Origin: Puniceicoccaceae bacterium
Lineage (GTDB): Bacteria > Verrucomicrobiota > Verrucomicrobiia > Opitutales > Coraliomargaritaceae
Length of the DNA stretch: 6,387 nucleotides
Direction of reading: 5' to 3'
Assembly: GCA_003567255.1 (NCBI GenBank)
Contig: PWZW01000128.1
Coordinates: 1-6,387 of the forward strand
The position numbers and the translations under genes were made by a program. The notes beneath the pieces were generated by a model. That model saw only the letters and a list, made by a program, of their open reading frames with translations, ran no database searches and was not told where the DNA came from. Shown here piece by piece: positions 1 through 6,270 of this stretch (position 1 is its first letter; each line of letters begins with the position of its first letter).

Positions 1-1275
1 ACGGTTTGTCGTTTCCGTCACCCCATCCGTGTACAGTATGAGGGTGTCCAACGGCCGAAAAGGAATGCATTGGTCTTTGATGACTTCCGAGAAGATTGCC
101 TCCGGTGCTAGTCCAATAGCCATGCCTTCTCCCGAAACCTGAATAATTTTTGGTTCATCATCGTCGGATCCACGAATAATAAGCGGTAGCTCATGCCCGG
201 CTCTCGCGAAGGTCAGTGTGTCTTCGTTCAGATCTATGATCGCGTAAATTATGGTGATAAACATGTCTGACCGCATCGAGTCGTACATGACTGAATTAAC
301 CTCATTAAGCACCGCTGCCGGGCTACTCAGCGCTTTTGCACAGTGCCGTAGATTGGTTTGGCAAATTGCCATGGGAATGGACCCGGAAATCCCCTTGCCT
401 GAAACGTCTGCAATGGCCATCCCGATTCGATTATCCGAGAGTGCGAAAACATCAAAGAGGTCACCTCCGACTTTTTGAGCCGGACGGTAGATCGCTGCAA
501 AATCAATTTTTTCCGAGGCTGGAAATGTACTCGGAAGAAGGAGTCCCTGAATGTTGCTCGCTAATTCGAGGTCTAAATCCAAACGGTTCTTTTCGAGTTG
601 TATGCTAAGCATTCTACTGTTGTGGATTGCTAAGCCAACGTGCTCGGCAAGAGATACCACCAGCGAAACGTCGGTCCGGTTGAAGGAAAGCCCATCATTT
701 CGGTTTGCCACGGCAAGCACCCCCAGCAATTCATCTCGAAAGATGATTGGCGAAACGATCAAACTGCGTACCGCCAAGGCAGGATCCTCGTGTTGAACCA
801 CTCTGGGATCGGTCGTTGCATCCTCAATCAGAACGGCTTCACGGGTTTTGGCGACATCGCCGATGATGCCTTCGCCCATTTGAAGTTCGCTGCTTTTAAG
901 GGCCCATTCGATGTAGCCAGAACGAGTCGCGGCAGCCTTTGAAGCTTTTTTTGAAATGCGGCGCTGTGGCGGGAAGAGACCTTCCATGGCTGCCCCGCGT
1001 AAAGTGTTTCCTCCTGTGCGTTCAAAGATGCAGGCACTCAGTGCGCCTGTGCTAAGGACTGCGGCATGGACGATCCGGTTGAATAGCTCAGTGCGGCTCG
1101 CACCATCGCCAACGGCTTCCACCATGTTATGCATGAACTCGAGAACAATTTGCTTTTCCTGTTCAAGAAGTTGGCGGTCTTCCACCGCTTGGCGAAAGCG
1201 GTGTTTATAATGTCCCGTGGCAAACCACACACCAAGCCCACCCAAAAGTATACCGAGGATAAAGACCAAAAACAT
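1..1275 (-). CDS. Membrane-anchored GAF-domain SpoIIE/PP2C-type serine phosphatase (RsbU-like), 3' end cut by window edge
   Basis: Reading the minus strand from the ATG at 1275 gives 425 codons with no stop, running off the left edge. Residues 1-18 (MFLVFILGILLGGLGVWF) form one hydrophobic segment, probably a membrane anchor. A charged, probably helical stretch follows (about 26-50), then a GAF-like domain (about 45-208, with GEGIIGDVAKT), a helical linker (about 203-240) and a SpoIIE-type PP2C domain from about 250. Catalytic motifs are visible: VGGDLFD (269-275), ADVSGKG (289-295), RAGHELPL (358-365) and LYTDGVTE (414-421). Asp272, Asp290 and Asp417 are the likely metal ligands. The last conserved Asp region lies beyond the window, so roughly 30-50 residues are missing. 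Family members dephosphorylate STAS-domain anti-sigma antagonists. The STAS gene directly upstream (gap 69 bases) is the obvious substrate, by inference. The frame has a stop at 1333-1335 and no other start before this ATG. No Shine-Dalgarno sequence is close to it. The signal sensed by the GAF domain cannot be told. Confidence 0.93.
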   Translation of the reverse strand, partial: MFLVFILGILLGGLGVWFATGHYKHRFRQAVEDRQLLEQEKQIVLEFMHNMVEAVGDGASRTELFNRIVHAAVLSTGALSACIFERTGGNTLRGAAMEGLFPPQRRISKKASKAAATRSGYIEWALKSSELQMGEGIIGDVAKTREAVLIEDATTDPRVVQHEDPALAVRSLIVSPIIFRDELLGVLAVANRNDGLSFNRTDVSLVVSLAEHVGLAIHNSRMLSIQLEKNRLDLDLELASNIQGLLLPSTFPASEKIDFAAIYRPAQKVGGDLFDVFALSDNRIGMAIADVSGKGISGSIPMAICQTNLRHCAKALSSPAAVLNEVNSVMYDSMRSDMFITIIYAIIDLNEDTLTFARAGHELPLIIRGSDDDEPKIIQVSGEGMAIGLAPEAIFSEVIKDQCIPFRPLDTLILYTDGVTETTNR

Positions 1276-1344
1276 GGGTTGCGGGTGTGCGGGTGAGGTC
1301 TTTCCTAAAGCGTGCCTCGGGAACCTAGGTGTTCACGGCAAGCT

Positions 1345-1854
1345 TCATTTCTCCGATGCCTTTTCTTCGACTTGATTGCGTAAAAAATCGATGCAATCTT
1401 GAAATTTCTCGGCATTTTCCCCCTCCGCTTCAACCAAGCTTTCGTGCGCCTTCAGAATAACGGATGCTGAGGTAACCTTCGTATTCTCCAGTGCGCCGAG
1501 GTCGGTGCTGACGCGGGCGTCTTTCTGATCGTCTATGAGGAGCAGGCGGTGTAAGCCAAGATTGCATACAAGGTCCTTATTTCGGTCGTTCAGTTTCGAG
1601 AGTACCAGCGAGCCCGGTGGGTTCGCCTTCCTTAAGCGCAGCGCTGTGCTTGCAAGAATACCAAGGAAGGTACTGTCCATGCCTTGGCAGTTTTCAAAGT
1701 CGATTGCAAAGGCATCCCGTCCTTCATTCAGCATCTTGTCGATGAATTCCCTAAACGCATTACAATTCAGATAGTTGCACCGTCCTGAGATTTTTACCGC
1801 AACCGGATCAGAGTAAGCATCCACTAGGTAAGCTGATGTTGGTTGCTCGCTCAT
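1345..1854 (-). CDS. STAS-domain anti-sigma factor antagonist (RsbV/SpoIIAA-like) with helical C-terminal extension
   Basis: This 169-residue, probably cytosolic protein has a STAS fold over residues 1 to about 105. The diagnostic segment DFENCQGMDSTFLGIL (52-67) matches the SpoIIAA/RsbV loop, where the serine of the MDS motif is phosphorylated by the anti-sigma kinase. Here that residue is Ser61. When unphosphorylated, such proteins bind the kinase and free the sigma factor or another output. Residues from about 110 to 169 go beyond a minimal STAS domain. They look helical and charged (AHESLVEAEGENAEKF at about 137-152), a tail I associate with verrucomicrobial and planctomycete STAS proteins, from memory. 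The gene starts 44 bases after the acnA stop and is followed 69 bases later by a SpoIIE-type phosphatase, its likely activator. The bases before the ATG (cttaaaaa) hold no Shine-Dalgarno sequence. The role is confident at family level; the kinase and final target are unknown. Confidence 0.9.
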   Translation of the reverse strand: MSEQPTSAYLVDAYSDPVAVKISGRCNYLNCNAFREFIDKMLNEGRDAFAIDFENCQGMDSTFLGILASTALRLRKANPPGSLVLSKLNDRNKDLVCNLGLHRLLLIDDQKDARVSTDLGALENTKVTSASVILKAHESLVEAEGENAEKFQDCIDFLRNQVEEKASEK

Positions 1855-1898
1855 TTTTTAAGAACAAGGGTAGGGTGCCACACCTTAGCGTTGTTGCG

Positions 1899-4733
1899 TC
1901 AAGCCTGCTTGAGGATGTCTCTGAGAACGTAAGGAAGGATCCCTCCATTGCGGAAGTACTCGACTTCAATATCAGTGTCTATCCGGACCCGTGCCTCCAC
2001 TTTCTGTACACTCTCGTCGGCACGTCTGATTTCCAGCGTAAGCACTTGGCCTGGTTTGAGGCTGGCATCGAGATCGGGGAGTGAAAAAGTTTCGCTCCCA
2101 TCGAGCATGAGACTTTTTGCATCTACTCCCTCCGGAAATTGCAGTGGAAGGACACCCATGCCCAGAAGGTTGCTGCGGTGAATGCGCTCAAAGCTCTTGG
2201 CAATCACCACTTTTACCCCAAGGAGAGAGGTTCCTTTTGCTGCCCAGTCGCGAGAGCTTCCCATTCCATAGTCTTCCCCGGCAATCACAATCAAGCCTTC
2301 CCCACGATTGCGGTAAGTTGCACAGGCGTCGTAGATCGGTAGGACCTCTCCCTCGGGCATGAGTTTTGTGTAGCCCCCTTCTTTTCCGTCTGCGAGCAAG
2401 TTTTTAAAACGTACGTTGGCAAAGGTTCCCCGCGTCATGATGCGATCATTTCCGCGCCGGGATCCGAAAGAATTGAAATCTTTGTGTTGTACGCCCTTTT
2501 CCTGTAGATGCAGGCCAGCGGGTCCGTTTTTCGGGATGGCTCCTGCCGGGGAAATGTGGTCGGTCGTTACCGAGTCTCCTACTATGGCGAGTGGGCGCAG
2601 TGCCCGGAGCGGTGCAATTTCTCCCGAGTTCATTGAGAAATCCTCGAAAAATGGCGGGTTCTGAATGTAAGTGGAGTCTTTGTCCCATGCATAGAGGGCA
2701 CCGCCCGCAACTTCGATCTGGTTCCATTGCGGATTTGCCTCTTTCAGCGAGCCGTACTTACTCAAAAACATTTCCGGTTTTAATCCCGAATTTACGGTGG
2801 ACTGAATTTCATCTTGGCTCGGCCATAAATCCTTCAGGTAGACCTCTTTCCCATCGCTGTCTTTCCCAATAGGGTCGTTGTCGAGATCGATGTTCACGGT
2901 GCCCGCTAATGCGTAGGCGACCACGAGCGGTGGAGACATCAGGAAGTTCGCTTTGATTGCAGAGTGTACTCTCGCCTCGAAGTTTCGATTTCCTGAAAGC
3001 ACGCTGGCCGCGACAATGTCGCCTTCGTTGATCGCCGACTCGATTGCCGGATCAAGGGGTCCACTGTTGCCAATGCAAGTCGTGCAGCCATAACCTACCA
3101 GATTGAAGCCCAGTGCATCGAGGTCCTCCTGGAGGCCGGTTTCGTTTAAGTAGTCTGTGACCACCCGCGAGCCTGGGGCCAAACTCGTCTTGATCGCCGG
3201 GTTCACGCTCAAGCCACGAGCCTTGGCTTTACGGGCAACGAGTCCTGCCGCAACCATCACCGATGGATTGGACGTGTTTGTGCAGCTGGTGATCGCCGCA
3301 ATCAGCACATCCCCATGACCAATGTCTGGAAGGGCTTCCGCTTCCCTACTGTGCGTCCCCGCGGCAGTGTTAACGGGACGGTTGGTCACCATCTCTTTTT
3401 CGCTCCAATTGAGTGGAGTCGAGGCTTCCCCGATTTCAGGTTTTCCTCCCGCAACGATCTCGTCACGGCCGCCGGCGGCGACCGGGGCTTTTACTTTAAT
3501 CCGTTTGCCCAGGTCGGCAGCTTCTTTACCGTAGCCTCCCTCTGCCAGGGGCATCGTCATTAGTTGGTTAAACCGTTCTTTCAGGGCAGGTACATCGATC
3601 CGGTCTTGCGGACGCTTCGGACCGGAAACACAGGGAACGATTGTCCCCAAGTCTAAATCAATGGATTTGGTGTAATCGATGTCTCCCTGCTTGGGGATGC
3701 CGTAAAGGCCCTGTGCTTGAAAGTATTCTTTGACCTGCGCGATTTGTTGCTCGGTGCGCCCGGTGAGGCGCAGGTAATCAAGCGTCTTATCGTCAACCGG
3801 GAAGAATCCAATGGTTGCTCCGTACTCGGGCGCCATATTTGCGATCGTTGCGCGGTCTGCAACGGTCAGTTTGGCCGCTCCCTCTCCGTAAAACTCCACG
3901 AATTTACCAACGACTTTCTCGGTGCGTAGTAATTCAGTTATTCTTAAGGTCAGGTCGGTTGCGGTAACCCCTTCGCGCAGATCGCCGCTCAAGTGGACCC
4001 CAATGACCTCGGGAGTTCCAAAGTAGACCGGTTGCCCAAGCATGCCGGACTCCGCTTCAATGCCGCCGACTCCCCAGCCAACAATACCGAGACCATTAAT
4101 CATGGTCGTGTGTGAGTCGGTTCCGACCAGAGTATCCGGATAGAAAATACCATCGCGTTCGAAAACAACTTTCGCAAGGTATTCAAGGTTCACTTGGTGA
4201 ACAATCCCGATTGCCGGAGGTACCACGCTAAAGGTGTCGAAGGCTTGCTGCCCCCATTTTAAAAACTCATAACGCTCTTTATTCCGATTAAACTCGATGT
4301 CTAAATTTTGAAGAAAGGACTGCGCTGTTCCAGAACGGTCAACCTGAACCGAGTGGTCAACCACGAGATCAACGGGCACCAGAGGTTCGATCACATCTGG
4401 ATTACCACCCACTTTTTTTACCGCATCCCGCATGGCGGCCAGGTCCACCAGCAAGGGTACGCCGGTAAAATCCTGCAAAACAATTCTTGAGACAACAAAA
4501 GGGATTTCCTTTGATCCGGGTGTTTTGGCGTCCCAGTTCGCTAAGGCCCTGACATCTTCTTCGGTGATGCGCTTGCCATCGCAATTGCGCAACACAGACT
4601 CCAGCACTACCCGAATGCTCGCGGGTAGGCGAGAAATCTTGCCAACTCCGGATTTTTCCAGCTCAGGCAGGCTGTAGTACTGGCCTCCGTTCAGAGGCTG
4701 AAGGACATTGAAAGGATCGTTGTGCTGAGTCAT
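1899..4733 (-). CDS. acnA: Aconitate hydratase A (aconitase), 944 residues
   Basis: This enzyme interconverts citrate and isocitrate through cis-aconitate in the TCA cycle, in the cytosol, using a [4Fe-4S] cluster. All landmark motifs are present: TDSHTTMINGLG (from 205; Asp206, His208), SCTNTS with Cys484, GYGCTTCIGNSG with Cys550 and Cys553, GDSVTTDHISPAG (from 719) starting the swivel domain, and YGMGSSRDWAAKG with Ser826, Ser827 and Arg828 in the active site. The three cluster cysteines keep the 66- and 3-residue spacing of E. coli AcnA (435, 501, 504). The protein is about 50 residues longer than E. coli AcnA. The excess lies before Cys484, in a Gly/Ala-rich linker at about 413-468. Long AcnA forms of this size are known, for example in mycobacteria. 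The ATG at 4733 is preceded by aagaag six bases upstream, a weak Shine-Dalgarno match. Upstream is a peroxiredoxin gene (67-base gap) and downstream the STAS gene (44-base gap). The frame is intact. Confidence 0.98.
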   Translation of the reverse strand: MTQHNDPFNVLQPLNGGQYYSLPELEKSGVGKISRLPASIRVVLESVLRNCDGKRITEEDVRALANWDAKTPGSKEIPFVVSRIVLQDFTGVPLLVDLAAMRDAVKKVGGNPDVIEPLVPVDLVVDHSVQVDRSGTAQSFLQNLDIEFNRNKERYEFLKWGQQAFDTFSVVPPAIGIVHQVNLEYLAKVVFERDGIFYPDTLVGTDSHTTMINGLGIVGWGVGGIEAESGMLGQPVYFGTPEVIGVHLSGDLREGVTATDLTLRITELLRTEKVVGKFVEFYGEGAAKLTVADRATIANMAPEYGATIGFFPVDDKTLDYLRLTGRTEQQIAQVKEYFQAQGLYGIPKQGDIDYTKSIDLDLGTIVPCVSGPKRPQDRIDVPALKERFNQLMTMPLAEGGYGKEAADLGKRIKVKAPVAAGGRDEIVAGGKPEIGEASTPLNWSEKEMVTNRPVNTAAGTHSREAEALPDIGHGDVLIAAITSCTNTSNPSVMVAAGLVARKAKARGLSVNPAIKTSLAPGSRVVTDYLNETGLQEDLDALGFNLVGYGCTTCIGNSGPLDPAIESAINEGDIVAASVLSGNRNFEARVHSAIKANFLMSPPLVVAYALAGTVNIDLDNDPIGKDSDGKEVYLKDLWPSQDEIQSTVNSGLKPEMFLSKYGSLKEANPQWNQIEVAGGALYAWDKDSTYIQNPPFFEDFSMNSGEIAPLRALRPLAIVGDSVTTDHISPAGAIPKNGPAGLHLQEKGVQHKDFNSFGSRRGNDRIMTRGTFANVRFKNLLADGKEGGYTKLMPEGEVLPIYDACATYRNRGEGLIVIAGEDYGMGSSRDWAAKGTSLLGVKVVIAKSFERIHRSNLLGMGVLPLQFPEGVDAKSLMLDGSETFSLPDLDASLKPGQVLTLEIRRADESVQKVEARVRIDTDIEVEYFRNGGILPYVLRDILKQA
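3330..3497 (-). other. Linker insertion within aconitase (residues about 413-468)
   Basis: This stretch encodes a Gly-, Ala- and Glu-rich segment that links the first part of the catalytic core to the SCTNTS cluster-binding region. Comparing cysteine positions with E. coli AcnA puts about 49 extra residues upstream of Cys484, while the spacing after it and the position of the TDSHTT motif (about 205) are unchanged. This segment is therefore the most likely site of the extra length. Its borders are approximate. Confidence 0.6.
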
Positions 4734-4800
4734 GTTTATCTTCTTTGTCGATGGCGGCGCTAAAGGCCTTCTTTCGTTCGGATGATTCCAGCGGCGGAGA
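4734..4800 (-). other. Short intergenic spacer between peroxiredoxin gene and acnA
   Basis: These 67 bases separate two genes on the same strand. On the minus strand they contain the 8-base palindrome aaggcctt but no stem followed by a T-run, so no intrinsic terminator is seen. No clear -10/-35 promoter pair is seen either. Read-through from the peroxiredoxin gene into acnA is therefore possible. The weak ribosome-binding sequence aagaag just before the acnA ATG lies at the end of this spacer. Confidence 0.5.
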
Positions 4801-5274
4801 TCATCCTTTAAGTGCTTCTACGATGGCCTCAAAATCGGGCAAATCGTGCGGATCCTCCGATGAGGAACTAAAGGTGATGATTCCGTCCGTATTGATGACA
4901 AATGCCGAACGCTTGGCCACACCCTTGAAGCCGAGCAACTCTGCATAAAGGACTTCATAAGCACCGGACACTTCGCGGTTGAAGTCACTCAGGAGAGGGA
5001 AGTTGATTCCCTCCTTCTGCGCCATTGCCTCTTGGGCAAAGGGGCTGTCAACACTGATGCCGTAGACCGCTGCATTTAAATCCTCATAGATTTTCAAACT
5101 TTTGCTCACAGAGCACATTTCATCAACGCAAACGCTCGTGAACGCTAGAGGGAAAAACAGCAGGACGACTGGCTTTTTTCCAAAGTGCTCACTGAGCTTT
5201 ACTTCTTTGAGCCCGTCGGCTGATTTCGTGCGTAGGGTGAAGTCTGGTGCTTTGGTTCCTGTTTTTAAGGCCAT
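4801..5274 (-). CDS. Peroxiredoxin (AhpC/TSA superfamily, thioredoxin fold) with C-x4-C motif
   Basis: This 157-residue cytosolic thiol peroxidase reduces hydrogen peroxide or organic hydroperoxides. The opening MALKTGTKAPDFTL is the typical family start. The active-site signature P-x3-T-x2-C is PLAFTSVC (42-49), with peroxidatic Cys49; Arg122 in KGVAKRSAFVIN is the likely active-site arginine. The only other cysteine is Cys54, five residues after Cys49, which is the position of the resolving cysteine in PrxQ/BCP proteins. Overall the sequence looks more like AhpE-type single-domain peroxiredoxins. It may thus act as an atypical 2-Cys enzyme or as a 1-Cys enzyme. An in-frame TTG at 5331 would add 19 residues with no family counterpart, so the ATG at 5274 is preferred, although no Shine-Dalgarno sequence precedes it. 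The gene lies between an Fpg-like glycosylase gene (124-base gap) and acnA, fitting a defence role against oxidants. Confidence 0.92.
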   Translation of the reverse strand: MALKTGTKAPDFTLRTKSADGLKEVKLSEHFGKKPVVLLFFPLAFTSVCVDEMCSVSKSLKIYEDLNAAVYGISVDSPFAQEAMAQKEGINFPLLSDFNREVSGAYEVLYAELLGFKGVAKRSAFVINTDGIITFSSSSEDPHDLPDFEAIVEALKG

Positions 5275-5398
5275 GTATATGGTGGGTTGGTGATTAACGG
5301 CTAAACGAGTTGAAGTGAAAAGTAAGCCCAATGCCCGGGCTCTTGTAAAGTGCAGGATTGGGAAAGTTCGCCCCTTGGGGAGTAATTCTTTCTCAACC
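5275..5398 (-). other. Intergenic region between glycosylase and peroxiredoxin genes
   Basis: These 124 bases form the longest gap between identified genes in the window and are the most likely place for a promoter of the peroxiredoxin-acnA part. Two small inverted repeats are visible: ccccttgggg at 5371-5380, and agccc/gggct arms at 5325-5329 and 5337-5341. On the minus strand the second is followed by tacttttc. Neither has a strong stem plus a U-run, so a terminator is not claimed. I cannot pick a convincing sigma-70 promoter by eye. Confidence 0.4.
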
Positions 5399-6211
5399 TT
5401 ATTTCTTTAGGCCGCGGTAAGTTTGGTGCTTGGGCGACCAGCACGTTGTTCTCCCACCAATCGTTGCACGTTTGAGTGTTGTTCCGGTTTTTGGACAAGT
5501 TCCACCGTCTTTCCAGCGATGATTAAAGAGCCAGTGGTCCGGTGGGTCCCCCCAGTTTTTCCCAATCACGCGCATTGCGTCCGATTCCACCTCCAGAATT
5601 TTGCTGAAAAGTTCAGCCCGCTTTTTCTCTCCTATTAAACCCGCAGTGGTTGCCGGGTGAATTTTGGAACGCCACAAAATTTCATCAACCATCCAGTTAC
5701 CTAGTCCCGGAAACTGTTCCTGCATGAGGAGCACCGCTTTGATGCAAGCACCTTTACGCCGTCTTAAAAAAGCTTCCATCCGGGGAAGAGTGAAGTGTTC
5801 ACTTCCAATTTTAGGTGGAAGGCGCGCCCACCATTCTGGCGCACTCCTCGATTCGTTGAATCGAATCCGCCCAAAATGCCTGGTGTCTGTAAAAACCGCC
5901 CAGCCTTTATCCGTCTCCAAACAAAGATGGTCATGTTTTTGTATTTTGTACGTGGTGGCTTCAAAGCTTAGGCGCCCCGCCATGCCCAAATGCACCCCCA
6001 GCCAAAAACGGTCATCAAACAAAAAAATCATTTGTTTCCCATGGGTTTCGCCCATGGTCAGCGTGGCTCCGGGTAGTCTTGTGCAGATTTCGGTGGTTGG
6101 GGCTTTACGGAAAACGCGCACTTGCTGATTGAGTGCTACCTGTTTAATTTTCAGGCCTTGTGCAGGCATCCATTTATTCTTGTAAAAGGCAACTTCGGCG
6201 AGTTCTGGCAT
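5399..6211 (-). CDS. Fpg/Nei-family DNA glycosylase (formamidopyrimidine-DNA glycosylase-like) with altered zinc finger
   Basis: Enzymes of this family excise oxidised bases such as 8-oxoguanine or FapyG and cut the abasic site. The ATG at 6211 yields MPELAEV, placing the catalytic N-terminal proline and glutamate (Pro2, Glu3) directly after Met. A TTG twelve bases upstream would bury that proline and is rejected. Other family landmarks are Lys59 in HGKQ, HLGMAGRL (74-81), TDTRHFGRI (108-116), Lys158 in ACIKAVLL and the helix-two-turn-helix FPGLGNWMVDEILW (167-180) with Asn172. The C-terminal finger aligns without gaps to E. coli Fpg (Cys-x2-Cys-x16-Cys-x2-Cys). Its four ligand positions are Cys239, Thr242, Ser259 and His262, while the DNA-contacting Arg (Arg254) and the following Gln263 are kept. 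Zinc binding is thus doubtful; zinc-less fingers are known in NEIL1 and plant Fpg. At 270 residues the length is normal and the frame is intact. Substrate preference cannot be decided from sequence. Confidence 0.9.
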   Translation of the reverse strand: MPELAEVAFYKNKWMPAQGLKIKQVALNQQVRVFRKAPTTEICTRLPGATLTMGETHGKQMIFLFDDRFWLGVHLGMAGRLSFEATTYKIQKHDHLCLETDKGWAVFTDTRHFGRIRFNESRSAPEWWARLPPKIGSEHFTLPRMEAFLRRRKGACIKAVLLMQEQFPGLGNWMVDEILWRSKIHPATTAGLIGEKKRAELFSKILEVESDAMRVIGKNWGDPPDHWLFNHRWKDGGTCPKTGTTLKRATIGGRTTCWSPKHQTYRGLKK

Positions 6212-6270
6212 GAGCCCAACCAAACACCTGTCTGTTCACGAGTTCAAGCCCCCCCGATTAAAACATCCAC
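6212..6270 (-). other. Leader upstream of the glycosylase gene
   Basis: On the minus strand these 59 bases contain a run of seven G (complement of 6248-6255 region) and the tandem TGAAC-TCG-TGAAC, but no strong Shine-Dalgarno sequence before the ATG (ttgggctc). A TTGAAC hexamer with a poor -10 (TTTGGT) 17 bases on is too weak to call a promoter. No terminator hairpin for the upstream reading frame is visible. Confidence 0.3.

Noticed and set aside
251..1241. Several plus- and minus-strand open frames of 67-100 codons
   Set aside because: All overlap the continuous minus-strand phosphatase frame, which has GAF and SpoIIE motifs throughout; the others are off-frame shadows.
5275..5331. A longer peroxiredoxin starting at TTG 5331
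   Set aside because: The 19 extra residues do not resemble a family N-terminus or a signal peptide, while MALKTGTKAPDF at 5274 is the standard family start.
5325..5341. Hairpin with agccc/gggct arms followed on the minus strand by tacttttc, as a possible terminator
   Set aside because: The stem is only five base pairs and the T-rich tract is interrupted, so it is not strong enough to call.
5664..6128. A 154-codon open frame on the plus strand inside the glycosylase gene
   Set aside because: It lies wholly antisense to a gene with clear catalytic motifs, and its translation is low in recognisable features and rich in Arg, Ser and Cys, as expected of a shadow frame.
6212..6223. A longer glycosylase starting at TTG 6223
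   Set aside because: Catalysis in this family needs Pro directly after the initiator Met; the ATG at 6211 supplies it.
6225..6256. gttcaag sequence reminiscent of a tRNA T-loop
   Set aside because: The flanking bases do not form a T-stem and no acceptor or anticodon arms could be found around it.
6220..6260. TTGAAC with 17-base spacing to TTTGGT as a glycosylase promoter
   Set aside because: The -10 matches only three of six consensus bases and would lie too near the ATG.
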